Positions 41,623 through 50,127 of a stretch of DNA of 64,000 nucleotides are shown one piece after another; position 1 is the stretch's first letter; every line of letters starts with the position of its first letter. Source of the stretch: Hymenobacter wooponensis. GTDB lineage: Bacteria; Bacteroidota; Bacteroidia; Cytophagales; Hymenobacteraceae. The DNA is taken from NCBI RefSeq assembly GCF_004745865.1, contig NZ_SRKZ01000004.1, positions 682,001 through 746,000 on the forward strand, read 5' to 3'. A program made the position numbers and the translations under genes. The notes beneath the pieces were generated by a model. That model searched no databases and had not been told where the DNA came from. It worked only from the letters and a program-made list of their open reading frames with translations.

Positions 41623-42222
41623 ATGGAAAAATTCCAAACACTGCGTTCTGGCGTGGTGCCGCTTCCGATAGAAAATGTGGATACGGACCAAATTATTCCG
41701 GCGCGCTTTCTGAAGGCGACGACCCGTGAAGGATTTGGCGCCAACCTCTTTGCCGACTGGCGCTATACTTCTGACGGGCAGCCTAAGCCCGATTTTGTGC
41801 TGAACGATGCCCGCTACCTAGGCCACCAGATTCTGCTGGCCGGTAAGAACTTCGGGTGCGGATCCAGCCGGGAACACGCGGCCTGGGCTTTGTATGACGC
41901 AGGTTTTCGGGTGGTTATCAGCAGCTACTTCGCCGATATTTTCCGGGGCAATGCACTCAACACCGGCCTACTGCCCCTGCAGGTTTCTGACGAGGTATTG
42001 CAGGGCCTATTTGAGGTAGTAGCCCAAGACCCGCAGGCCGCTTTGACGGTGGATTTGCAGGCGCAAACCCTGACAGTACCCGGCTGGGCAGAGGTGATTC
42101 ACTTCGAGCTGGACCCTTACAAAAAAGAGTGCCTGATCAACGGGTACGACGACATCGATTTTCTCATTAGCCAGGAGGCGGCCATCACGGCTTTTGAACA
42201 GCAACGGTCATGGGTATTCTAA
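41623..42222 (+). CDS. leuD: 3-isopropylmalate dehydratase small subunit
   Basis: 199 residues, the swivelling domain of the LeuCD isomerase. Seen: VDTDQIIPARFLKATTREGFG near the N-terminus, the substrate loop GKNFGCGSSREHAAWAL, and VISSYFADIFRGNALNTGLLPL. The 3' end overlaps leuB by 13 bases, implying translational coupling. Confidence 0.95.
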   Translation: MEKFQTLRSGVVPLPIENVDTDQIIPARFLKATTREGFGANLFADWRYTSDGQPKPDFVLNDARYLGHQILLAGKNFGCGSSREHAAWALYDAGFRVVISSYFADIFRGNALNTGLLPLQVSDEVLQGLFEVVAQDPQAALTVDLQAQTLTVPGWAEVIHFELDPYKKECLINGYDDIDFLISQEAAITAFEQQRSWVF

Positions 42223-43334
42223 GCAAACGCATTGTAGTGTTGCCGGGCGACGGCATTGGTCCGGAGGTGTGTAGCGAGGCCGTGCGCGTGTTGCGGGCCG
42301 TGTCCAGCCGCTTCGGGCACGAGTTCGAGTTTGATTACCAACTCATGGGAGCCTGCGCCATTGACGCCACCGGCTCGCCCCTACCCGACGCTACCCTCGA
42401 AGCCTGCCGCCGCGCCGATGCCGTGCTGCTCGGCGCCATCGGTGACCCCAAGTACGACAACGACCCCACGGCCAAAGTGCGCCCCGAGCAGGGGTTGCTA
42501 GGCCTGCGCAAGGCCCTAGGCCTGTACGCCAACATCCGCCCCATCACGGCCTACGACCAGCTGTTGGAGCATTCCCCACTGAAAGCCGAGCGCATTCAGG
42601 GTACCGATATTCTGATTTTCCGGGAGCTGACCGGCGGCATCTACTTCGGCGAGAAAGGTCGCAGCGAGGACCGCACCTGGGCCTACGACCACTGCACTTA
42701 CTCGCGCGACGAAATCCTACGCATCGCGCACCGGGCCTTCAAGGCCGCCGAAACGCGCCGCCACCAGTTCACGCTGGTAGACAAAGCCAACGTGCTGGAA
42801 ACTTCCCGCCTGTGGCGCGAAACCGTGCAAAGCATTGCGCCTGAGTACCCCAGCGTGGCCCTTGACTATCTGTTCGTTGACAACGCAGCCATGCAGATCA
42901 TCCTTAACCCGAAGCAGTTCGACGTTATTCTCACCGAGAACATGTTCGGCGACATCATTTCGGATGAGGCCTCGGTCATTGCTGGCTCCCTAGGCCTGTT
43001 GCCGTCGGCGTCGGTGGGTGATGGGGCGGCGCTGTTTGAGCCCATCCACGGCTCCTACCCCCAGGCCAAGGGCAAAGGCATTGCCAACCCCATTGCCACT
43101 ATCCTCTCGGCCGCCCTGCTCCTTGACCACTTCAACCTGCAGGAGGAGGCCGATTGCGTGCGCGACGCCGTGCAGCACGCCCTCGACCAGGGCGTAGTAA
43201 CGCCGGAGCTAAACCCAGCCACGCTCTATAGCACTGAGCAAGTGGGCAATTTTATTGCCTACAGCGTGCTCGACATTGCCGATTGTGAGGTGCACCGCAA
43301 CAACATCAAGCTCGGTATGAGCACGATTATCTAA
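42210..43334 (+). CDS. leuB: 3-isopropylmalate dehydrogenase
   Basis: 374-residue NAD-dependent beta-decarboxylating dehydrogenase. Seen: IVVLPGDGIGPEVCSEA, the LeuB-type LLGAIGDPKYD and LLGLRKALGLYANIRP, DILIFRELTGGIYFGEKGRSED, the lysine in LVDKANVLETSRLW, NMFGDIISDEASVIAGSLGLLPSAS, and PIHGSYPQAKGKGIANPIA. Oxidises 3-isopropylmalate to the precursor of leucine. Last gene of the block; a strong terminator follows. Confidence 0.96.
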   Translation: MGILSKRIVVLPGDGIGPEVCSEAVRVLRAVSSRFGHEFEFDYQLMGACAIDATGSPLPDATLEACRRADAVLLGAIGDPKYDNDPTAKVRPEQGLLGLRKALGLYANIRPITAYDQLLEHSPLKAERIQGTDILIFRELTGGIYFGEKGRSEDRTWAYDHCTYSRDEILRIAHRAFKAAETRRHQFTLVDKANVLETSRLWRETVQSIAPEYPSVALDYLFVDNAAMQIILNPKQFDVILTENMFGDIISDEASVIAGSLGLLPSASVGDGAALFEPIHGSYPQAKGKGIANPIATILSAALLLDHFNLQEEADCVRDAVQHALDQGVVTPELNPATLYSTEQVGNFIAYSVLDIADCEVHRNNIKLGMSTII

Positions 43335-43358
43335 AACGACCCAGGGGTGGGTTTGTAA

Positions 43359-43402
43359 AGTCCGGGTGTCAGGCAGGGGTGTCTGATGCTCGGGCTTTTT
43401 TT
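43359..43402 (+). terminator. terminator closing the ilv/leu block
   Basis: A 14-bp stem with some G-U pairs (AGTCCGGGTGTCAG / CTGATGCTCGGGCT) around a 10-base loop, followed by seven T. Confidence 0.85.
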
Positions 43403-43559
43403 GTGAGTCGGGGGTGGGGTTCCCGGCGTTTGAATCACCACGCGCTTCCCACGCTTCACCCCCGTACATGTCCCGGTTCGCCCTGATTTCTCTAGGGCCG
43501 GCAGCCTTCATTTCGGATGTTTGAACCAGTTATCTGCCGTTATAAACTTCCCTCCCACT

Positions 43560-44510
43560 ATGATCAGCTTCCGCCTCCGTCTGCACTTCCTACTTCTCGC
43601 CTGCTTTCTGCTGCTGACTGGCCTAGGCCAGTCGTGGGCCCAAACGAAAGCCGCCCCGCTCCGCAACGGTGCTACCACCTTCCTCACTTCTGATTCGGTG
43701 CAGTTGTTTGTGCAGGTAGCGGGCAAGGGCACGCCGTGCGTGTTTGTGCATGGCGGGCCGGGTGCGGGCAGCTACTCGTTTGAGAAGCTAGGTGGCAACC
43801 GACTGGAAGATCAGCTGCGCATGGTGTACCTCGACCAGCGCGGTAGCGGCCGCTCCGCCAGCTCCAGGCGCAAAGACTACTCTATGGCCCGCATGGTGCA
43901 GGACCTGGAGGAGCTGCGGCAGCACCTGGGCCTGCAGAAGTGGGTGGTGGTGGCGCACTCCTTTGGCGGCACCATTGCCACGGCCTACGCTGCCAAATAC
44001 CCCGAACGCGTGCAGGGCTTGGTGCTGGTGAATAGCGTGCTAAACCCCTCGGCTTCGCTGGAAGCCATGCTGCAATATGGCACTTCCCTACTGCCTGCCG
44101 CCGAGCAGCCGAACCCCAACATTCCTATGATGCAGCGCTTTGGCATGGTGATGGGTGCCCTGCAGCAGAAGAAACTGGCCTACCAGCTTCAATATTCGGC
44201 TGACTCGCTAGCTACCCGTGCCAGCCGGGCCGTGCGCGCCGTAACGGCCAACCAGGATTTCGCCACTCAAGTGTTCAGCGGCCGCCTGCCCGACTATGGC
44301 CAGGACTACCTACCCTTTACTGCCCGGCTCACCATGTCCGCCCTCATCATTGTAGGCCAGGACGACCGCACCACGGGCACCACGCCACAGTCGTTTCAAT
44401 TCCCGAAGCAACAGGTTGTAACGCTGCCCGGCAAGCATTATTCCTTTCTGGAGCAGCCCGCCCAGTTTCGGCAGACGGTGGTTAGCTTCGTGCAGAAACT
44501 TCCCCGCTAG
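43560..44510 (+). CDS. alpha/beta hydrolase with signal peptide
   Basis: About 316 residues. A signal peptide (LHFLLLACFLLLTGLGQSWAQ) follows ATG 43560; the TTG-led extension to 43521 is not needed. The hydrolase fold shows the oxyanion loop FVHGGPGAGSY, YLDQRGSGRSAS, nucleophile Ser in VVAHSFGGTIA, acid in IIVGQDDRTTG and His in LPGKHYSFLE. Proline iminopeptidase-like, but the substrate is unknown. Nine bases before the sensor kinase gene, so probably in its operon. Confidence 0.85.
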   Translation: MISFRLRLHFLLLACFLLLTGLGQSWAQTKAAPLRNGATTFLTSDSVQLFVQVAGKGTPCVFVHGGPGAGSYSFEKLGGNRLEDQLRMVYLDQRGSGRSASSRRKDYSMARMVQDLEELRQHLGLQKWVVVAHSFGGTIATAYAAKYPERVQGLVLVNSVLNPSASLEAMLQYGTSLLPAAEQPNPNIPMMQRFGMVMGALQQKKLAYQLQYSADSLATRASRAVRAVTANQDFATQVFSGRLPDYGQDYLPFTARLTMSALIIVGQDDRTTGTTPQSFQFPKQQVVTLPGKHYSFLEQPAQFRQTVVSFVQKLPR

Positions 44511-44519
44511 CTTCTTTGC

Positions 44520-45572
44520 ATGCCTGTAGCATCTGAGCGCCCCGCGCCTATACGCCTCAACGACCGGTGGTTCCTGCTTATCGGCATTCCGGTGCTGTCG
44601 TTGCTGGTGATGTTACCGCGGGGCATCCTGCACGTCCCCTCTTTTCCGGTATTTCTGATCAACTGGGGCGTTTCCCTGCTTTTCACCTGCTCCTTCTGGT
44701 TTACGGGTCGGGCTTTGTGGATTGCCCTGTTCCGCCGCCTCCCGCACGTTGATCAAACCGTTCGCCGCCTGTGGCTGCTGGCGATCCTTAACACCGCCAT
44801 CACGGCCGTTGTTACGCTGACCTTGGATAGTATCGTGGGGTGGCTGCAAAACGCCCGGCTTGACTGGCCTACGTTTTGGTTTGAGTTCGGGCTGAACATG
44901 GTCCCGACGGTGGTGGTGCAGCTGATATATGAAAGCTCGAACTTCTTCCGGCAGTGGGCCGAGAATGTGCGCCGGGCCGAGCAGCTCCAAAGTGCCGGGG
45001 TGCAAAGTCAGCTCGAAGCCCTGCAGAGCCAACTCGATCCGCACTTCCTCTTCAACTCCCTCAATACTCTCTCGGCCATCATTGAGCCCGAGAACGAGCC
45101 GGCCCAGCAGTTCGTGGAGCAGCTCTCCGATGTGTACCGCTACGTGCTGCTGGCCCGCGAGCGAACCACCGTGCCACTCAGCGAGGAACTAGCCTTTGTA
45201 GATACCTATTTGGCCCTGCATAAAGTCCGTTTCCGCGACAACCTGCGCGTAACTCAGCACGTTCCACCCGAAGCCCTAGGCCTGTTGGTTGCGCCGCTCA
45301 GCATTCAACTGCTGGTAGAAAACGCCCTGAAGCACAACGTGGCCTCGCGGGAACACCCGCTGGAGCTGCGCCTTACTGCCAACCTGGCGACGGGCTGCTT
45401 TGTGGTGGAGAATACCTTGCGCCCGCGCACCTCTGGCCTAGCGCCAGGTACCGGCACTGGCCTACGCAACGTGCGCCACCGCTACGAACTGCTGCAAGCG
45501 CCTAGGCCAGTAGTAGTCAGCACCGATGAGGGCTGGTTTAGGGTGTGTCTGCCGCTATTGACAGTGGCCTAG
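44520..45572 (+). CDS. LytS-type sensor histidine kinase
   Basis: 350 residues. Four hydrophobic segments occupy residues 18-140 (FLLIGIPVLSLLVML, PVFLINWGVSLLFTCSFWF, LAILNTAITAVVTLTL, FGLNMVPTVVVQLIY), followed by a coiled-coil and the His_kinase domain with phospho-acceptor His in LQSQLDPHFLFNSLNTLSA and N-box LLVENALKHNVAS; the G-box is in GTGTGLRNVRHRYELL. The likely partner is the LytTR regulator at 46323, separated by a flavodoxin-like gene. The signal sensed is unknown. Confidence 0.9.
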   Translation: MPVASERPAPIRLNDRWFLLIGIPVLSLLVMLPRGILHVPSFPVFLINWGVSLLFTCSFWFTGRALWIALFRRLPHVDQTVRRLWLLAILNTAITAVVTLTLDSIVGWLQNARLDWPTFWFEFGLNMVPTVVVQLIYESSNFFRQWAENVRRAEQLQSAGVQSQLEALQSQLDPHFLFNSLNTLSAIIEPENEPAQQFVEQLSDVYRYVLLARERTTVPLSEELAFVDTYLALHKVRFRDNLRVTQHVPPEALGLLVAPLSIQLLVENALKHNVASREHPLELRLTANLATGCFVVENTLRPRTSGLAPGTGTGLRNVRHRYELLQAPRPVVVSTDEGWFRVCLPLLTVA

Positions 45573-45743
45573 AGCGATTCTATCATAACCGCTAAGCAGC
45601 TGAATTATCAAATCGGCACTGCGCATGGACCCGGCCCAGCCTATCTCTGGTTTCGGGTCCCGTTGTAGCTATTCTTGGAACCTACCCGTAGTGTAGTTCT
45701 CCAGAGTTCGGGGAAACGGTGTCTTTGTCTATAAATTGCTTTT

Positions 45744-46277
45744 ATGCCCGTACAGCCAGTCTATCTTCCACTGATTATTCATGGTAGTGCCCGCCCCGAC
45801 GGCGACACGCAGCAGCTGGTAGAGCAGGTCCTGGCCGGTGTCCCGCATACGCTCATCAACTTGCGGGACTACTCCATCGCTGCCTACAACTACCCCCACG
45901 ACTATCCCACCGAAGACGCTTTCCTGCACCTCATCGAACTCATGCTTCGGCACCCGGTCATTGTGTTTGCTACCCCCGTTTACTGGTATAGCATGAGTGG
46001 GATCATGAAGAATTTCTTTGACCGGCTCACGGACCTAGTAGAAGAGCCCCACAAGCCGCTGGGCCGACAGCTAGCCGGCAAGCACGCCTTCCTGCTGGCG
46101 GCGGGCTCCGATGAGGAGTGGCCCGAAGGCTTTGAGGTGCCATTTCGGCGCACAGCCGAGTACTTTGATATGAGCTATGAAGGCAGCTTGTACCACTCCT
46201 CAAAACACCCTTTCCCCACAGAAGCGGCTCGCCGGTTTGCGCAGCACATCAGCCGCTGCAGTCAGCCGACACAATAG
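45744..46277 (+). CDS. flavodoxin-like NAD(P)H-dependent oxidoreductase
   Basis: 177 residues. Contains the FMN-phosphate loop IIHGSARPDGDTQQLVEQVL and the flavin-binding ATPVYWYSMSGIMKNFFDRLTD, typical of NADPH-dependent FMN reductases and related quinone reductases. Sits between the LytS kinase and the LytTR regulator on the same strand, which may be chance or may mean that redox state feeds the pathway. The 170-base gap before it contains no gene; a GGACCCG/CGGGTCC pairing near 45630-45660 has no T run. Confidence 0.82.
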   Translation: MPVQPVYLPLIIHGSARPDGDTQQLVEQVLAGVPHTLINLRDYSIAAYNYPHDYPTEDAFLHLIELMLRHPVIVFATPVYWYSMSGIMKNFFDRLTDLVEEPHKPLGRQLAGKHAFLLAAGSDEEWPEGFEVPFRRTAEYFDMSYEGSLYHSSKHPFPTEAARRFAQHISRCSQPTQ

Positions 46278-46322
46278 CACGCCCACAATCCACCATCTCG
46301 CTTTTCACCTATTCCCCATCTG

Positions 46323-47102
46323 ATGACCGTTCTGCTGCTTGAAGATGAATACCCGGCCGCCGAGCGACTTCAACGCCTGCTCCTACAAGCCGCACCAGAG
46401 GCGCAAGTTGCCGCTGTGCTCGATAGCGTGACGGGCGCGGTGCAATGGCTCAGCGCCAATCCTGCCCCCGACCTTATTCTCTCCGACATTCAGCTGGCCG
46501 ATGGCCTGAGCCTAGATGTGTTCGATCAGCTGGTGGTGCGCAGCCCTGTCATCTTCACCACGGCCTACGACGCCTATGCCATTCGGGCCTTCAAAACCAA
46601 CAGCGTAGATTATCTCCTCAAACCGGTAAAACTCGCAGAGTTGCAGGCGGCACTTGCCAAGCTGCGGGAGTGGCGCGCAGCACCAGCTGCTACTCCCGAA
46701 AAAGAGGAAACCGCCCACCGCCTAGAGCGCCTGCTAGACACGTTGCCCCGCGCTGACCGCCACTACAAAAACCGCTTTCTGGTACGCAGCGGCGAGCAAC
46801 TTCTCCCCCTCGCCGCTACGCAGGTGGCCTGGTTCCAAAGCCGCCACGAAAACACCACTCTAGCCGCCACCGACGGCCGCCGTTTCGTGGTGGACTACAC
46901 TCTCGAGCAACTAGAGGCCTTGCTAGACCCAACGCAGTTTTTCCGGCTAAACCGGCAGTTTATTGCCCAGCTTCCGGCCGTGCAGCGCCTGCACCCGCAC
47001 TTCAATGGCAAGCTACTGCTAGACTTGCATCCCGCCCCGAGTGAGGAAGTACTCGTGAGCCGCGAGAAAGCCGGCGCGGTAAAGCAATGGCTGGAAGGGT
47101 AA
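46323..47102 (+). CDS. LytTR family response regulator
   Basis: 259 residues. N-terminal receiver domain with the acidic pair in LLLEDEYPAAERL, phospho-acceptor Asp in LILSDIQLADGLSLDV, and Lys in SVDYLLKPVKLAEL. The C-terminal LytTR DNA-binding domain (about residues 148-255) shows YKNRFLVRSGEQLLPL, VAWFQSRHENTTLAATDGR and FFRLNRQFIAQLPAVQRL. A partner of the kinase at 44520 by position. Confidence 0.9.
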   Translation: MTVLLLEDEYPAAERLQRLLLQAAPEAQVAAVLDSVTGAVQWLSANPAPDLILSDIQLADGLSLDVFDQLVVRSPVIFTTAYDAYAIRAFKTNSVDYLLKPVKLAELQAALAKLREWRAAPAATPEKEETAHRLERLLDTLPRADRHYKNRFLVRSGEQLLPLAATQVAWFQSRHENTTLAATDGRRFVVDYTLEQLEALLDPTQFFRLNRQFIAQLPAVQRLHPHFNGKLLLDLHPAPSEEVLVSREKAGAVKQWLEG

Positions 47103-47138
47103 GCCAGCAGCGTACCGCTCGTCAAGCTTCATCACCAG

Positions 47139-47930
47139 CTACCTATCCAGCCACGCTTTAAACGCGGCTACTTTTTCCCGGCTGACTAATACGGTGTCAT
47201 TGTCGGGGGCAGTGGGCTTGAGGACGGTCTGGAGGCGGGAGTTGGTGTAGTGAATGATATCGTGGATGGCTTCGGCGTGAGCCAAATAGGCGCGGTTGAG
47301 GCGGAAGAACTCGGTGGGGTCGAGCATGCCTTCCAATTGCTCCAGGGTGTAGTCGACCACAAATTTGCGGCCCTCGCGGGTGTGCAGCAGGGTCACTTTT
47401 TCGAGGCTGGCGAAGTAAGCAATCTGCTCCACCGGAATGGCCTTCAGATGTTCCCCTACCCGCACCACAAACCTCGCCTTATATTCCTTGGCCGGCTGGG
47501 CTTGGCGCAGCACCTGGGCCAGCAGGTTGGCATCGAAGGCGGGGGTAGCAGCCTGGCGCTGGCGCTCCAGCTTGGCCAGAGCAGCCGTCAGCTCCTCGGG
47601 GTCAATGGGCTTGAGCAGGTAATCGACACTGTTCACTTTGAAGGCGCGTAGAGCGTACTTATCGTAGGCCGTGGTAAAGATGACGGGGCTGGTAATTTCC
47701 AGGCGCTCAAAGAGCTCGAAGCTAAGCCCATCGGCCAGATGAATATCTAGAAACAGCACATCTGGTGCCGTCCGTAACGACTGCAGCAAGGCTTCCGCCT
47801 CCGCCACCGATTCGGCTGTTCCGATTACCTCCACTGGCTGCGGCTGCTTGCGCAGTAGCTCTGTGAGGCGACGTATAGCCAGTGGTTCGTCTTCAATAAT
47901 TAGGGCCCGAAGGGTAGCAGTTGAGGCCAT
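47139..47930 (-). CDS. LytTR family response regulator
   Basis: 263 residues, paralogous to the regulator at 46323 and facing it tail to tail. Receiver: ALIIEDEPLAIRRL, Asp in VLFLDIHLADGLSFELF, Lys in VDYLLKPIDPEEL. LytTR domain: YKARFVVRVGEHLKAI, YFASLEKVTLLHTREGRKFVV, FFRLNRAYLAHAEAI. Follows its kinase (48015) by about 85 bases. Candidate binder of the conserved promoter sequence at 49931-49998 and 53201-53268. Confidence 0.9.
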   Translation of the reverse strand: MASTATLRALIIEDEPLAIRRLTELLRKQPQPVEVIGTAESVAEAEALLQSLRTAPDVLFLDIHLADGLSFELFERLEITSPVIFTTAYDKYALRAFKVNSVDYLLKPIDPEELTAALAKLERQRQAATPAFDANLLAQVLRQAQPAKEYKARFVVRVGEHLKAIPVEQIAYFASLEKVTLLHTREGRKFVVDYTLEQLEGMLDPTEFFRLNRAYLAHAEAIHDIIHYTNSRLQTVLKPTAPDNDTVLVSREKVAAFKAWLDR

Positions 47931-48014
47931 ACAGGCAGGTAGAAATCAGAGAAAATAAAAGGAAAGGTTGTGCGGAGGCCAAGGTAGCGGGAAAGGGCCG
48001 TCTAGGCCTCTCGG

Positions 48015-49130
48015 TTAGCGCAGCTCCAGTAGCGGCAGCGTCACAGAAAACTCGGTGTCGGTTTGCTCTATAGTCACGGGCTGCTTGGTAAGGAAGGCGT
48101 AACGAGCTTGCAGGTTACTGAGGCCTAGGCCAGTAGATTCTCCGTCGGCGAGGCGGCGGAGGCGGCGGTCATTGCGCACAGTGAGAGTGCGAGCCGCCTC
48201 ATCCAGCTCAATGCGAATGCGGAGCGGGTTGCGCTGAGAAGTAGCGTTGTGTTTGAGAGCATTTTCGAGCAGAAGCTGTACCGCTAGCGGCGGCACCAAC
48301 AGAGTGTCTAGCGCCGTCGTGGGCAAGTCCATTTCTACCTGCATCCCTTCGCCCAAGCGAGTACGCTGCAAAAACAAGTAGGCTTCCACGAACTTCATTT
48401 CTTCAGCTAGCGGTACTATCTCCTGCTCCTGACTATCGAGCACATAACGGTATACTTGGCTAAGCTGACGGATAAAGCGCGAGGCCCGCGCCGGGTCGTT
48501 TTCCTCCACCAATGAGGTTAGTGCATTCAGGGAGTTGAACAAGAAGTGCGGGTCAAGCTGGCGACGAAGGCTGTCGGCTTGGGCTTGGGCGTTTTCCTTC
48601 TGGAGGCGCATGGCCTGAATGGCCGCTTCGCGCCAGCCCAGTAGAAACGAGCGGCTGTGCATGAAGAGCGAAATAACCACCGTAATAAGCAGTGGTACCA
48701 CAAAGGGGCGCCACGTAAGCGAGCTAAGGGGCCGGTGATGGTAAAACACCATAAAGCTTCCCGTAACCAGCAGAATGACCAGCAACGATAACACCAAGGA
48801 AAACGCCAGCGTAGTCAGGAACCGACGCACGGGCTGCACCGTCCAATCGACGCGGCGGTTAAGCCACTCGTTGGGGTAACCATTGGCCAACCACAGGCCA
48901 AAGGTGTAGGCGGAGTTGTAGCCAAACGTGACCAAGAAATCCTCACTCCAGATCTTGCAGCCGTTGCAAAACAGAAACGACAGCCCGATGGACAGGCCTA
49001 GCATGAGCCCGGCCATGATGAGCCACCGCCGATGCGGGTAGTATTTGCCTAGGTTGTAGACGGAGTTTGCCCGCGTGGTGGCAGATTCCGCCGGGGCCGG
49101 GCGCCCCGAAGACAAAGCAGGTTCAAGCAT
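48015..49130 (-). CDS. LytS-type sensor histidine kinase
   Basis: About 371 residues. Hydrophobic segments near residues 38-55, 105-128 and 145-165, then a coiled-coil (EAAIQAMRLQKENAQAQADSL) and the kinase domain with His in LRRQLDPHFLFNSLNALTS, N-box LLLENALKHNATS and a G-box in STGLGLSNLQARYAFL. ATG 49130 (MLEPALSSGRP) is preferred to the TTG at 49136. Forms a kinase-regulator pair with the gene at 47139. The extracytoplasmic loop with two Cys (LFCNGCKIW) could bind a ligand or metal. Confidence 0.9.
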   Translation of the reverse strand: MLEPALSSGRPAPAESATTRANSVYNLGKYYPHRRWLIMAGLMLGLSIGLSFLFCNGCKIWSEDFLVTFGYNSAYTFGLWLANGYPNEWLNRRVDWTVQPVRRFLTTLAFSLVLSLLVILLVTGSFMVFYHHRPLSSLTWRPFVVPLLITVVISLFMHSRSFLLGWREAAIQAMRLQKENAQAQADSLRRQLDPHFLFNSLNALTSLVEENDPARASRFIRQLSQVYRYVLDSQEQEIVPLAEEMKFVEAYLFLQRTRLGEGMQVEMDLPTTALDTLLVPPLAVQLLLENALKHNATSQRNPLRIRIELDEAARTLTVRNDRRLRRLADGESTGLGLSNLQARYAFLTKQPVTIEQTDTEFSVTLPLLELR

Positions 49131-49208
49131 ATACAAAGCCTTAGGCAGGCAAATAAACCAAGCGAAAGATACGGAAGCCAGTAGTGCTGGCTTCGGCCCT
49201 ACCCCACC

Positions 49209-49901
49209 CTAGTTTGCGGAAGCGGTTTCGTAGCTTTTCAACCGGCCATTTAGCTGCCGCTCGCCCCAATTGGGCATCAGCACTGATTTAGGCTGGAAGG
49301 CCGTGAAGCGCGCCTTGGCTTCCTGGTAGAGCGGCTTGGCAACGTCGGCGCCTCCCCCAAACATAGCGGGCGTATAATACACATTGTTAGCCTGCACCAG
49401 ATAAATGCGCGGGTTGGCAGCATTAACTTTCTTGGCCTCCGTCAGCGTTTCCGATACCATTTTGGAGTACTTCATGGAGCGCATCATGGGTGAAACTCCC
49501 AGCCGAGCTTGGTAAATGTAGGCCTGCAGCACCAGCCGCTCCGATTCCTCGGCGCCCAGCTTCTGGGCCTGGGCTAGGGCAGCTTCGGCTTGGTCGAGGT
49601 ACTTGTCTTTGGTATCACCATCTTCCTGGCTCACGAAGCAGGTAATGAGGCGAGCGTAGGCCTGGTAGTAGCGGGGCAGCCAGTCTTTGGGGGCCACGGC
49701 CGCAGCGCGTTCAAACTTGGCATCTACCAACTTCAGTTTCGCAACCTCTCCGGTGCTCATGAGCTCTTGAATGGTAGCGCTCATCATGGTAGTGTAGGCA
49801 TCGGTGGTTGCCGTTGCGGGAGCAGCAACGGGAGCCGCCGACTGGCCTAGGGAGGCAAAGGAAGCGGCTACCAGGGCGAGGGTGAACAGGGTCGTTTTCA
49901 T
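49209..49901 (-). CDS. secreted TPR-like protein, 230 aa
   Basis: Signal peptide MKTTLFTLALVAASFASLGQSA, then a helical protein with TPR-like spacing (LVDAKFERAAAVAPKDWLPRYYQAYAR, DQAEAALAQAQKLGAEESERL, ANPRIYLVQANNVYYTPAMFGGG). Probably periplasmic. Similar proteins occur in Bacteroidota without assigned function. The promoter carries the 68-base conserved block also found before the TonB receptor gene at 53176, pointing to shared control by the adjacent LytS/LytTR pair. Confidence 0.8.
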   Translation of the reverse strand: MKTTLFTLALVAASFASLGQSAAPVAAPATATTDAYTTMMSATIQELMSTGEVAKLKLVDAKFERAAAVAPKDWLPRYYQAYARLITCFVSQEDGDTKDKYLDQAEAALAQAQKLGAEESERLVLQAYIYQARLGVSPMMRSMKYSKMVSETLTEAKKVNAANPRIYLVQANNVYYTPAMFGGGADVAKPLYQEAKARFTAFQPKSVLMPNWGERQLNGRLKSYETASAN

Positions 49902-49930
49902 GACGATAGGGTTAGTGGTGGTTGATGATT

Positions 49931-49998
49931 CAAAGGTGGCCTAGCCCCAGCCCGAAAGAAATTTACCGTTACCGAAGCGTCGGATTTTCAGGATGAAG
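49931..49998 (-). promoter_or_regulatory. promoter with putative LytTR-type operator (copy 1)
   Basis: GTTACCGAAGCGTCGGATT (49968-49986) plus GGATGAAG (49991-49998) recurs at 53238-53268 with the same 4-base gap. A second shared word, CAAAGGTGGCCT at 49931, lies 37 bases away in both copies. Read on the minus strand this gives an operator, then ACCTTTG in the -7 position about 30 bases before the ATG. No good -33 box, consistent with an activated promoter. Confidence 0.7.
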
Positions 49999-50058
49999 CG
50001 TTACCTCTCGTAAGTGATAAAGTGAATTATGATGAGGTGATAGGTGGCGCTAAACGCA

Positions 50059-50092
50059 CAAGAGCCGCAGCTTTTCAGCTGCGGCTCTTGTT
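50059..50092. terminator. strong hairpin terminator
   Basis: CAAGAGCCGCAGCT / AGCTGCGGCTCTTG, a perfect 14-bp stem with a 4-base loop. It lies past the stop of the phosphodiester glycosidase gene (minus strand); on that strand the downstream tract is TGTGCG, so termination relies mostly on the stem. Confidence 0.65.
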
Positions 50093-50127
50093 GCAATAAA
50101 GTCTGTTCTCTTAGTGTAGTCGAGGTA

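Noticed and set aside
45573..45743. Possible tRNA or small RNA gene in the gap before the flavodoxin-like gene
   Set aside because: The GGACCCG/CGGGTCC pairing lacks tRNA arms and a T run; no anticodon loop can be drawn.
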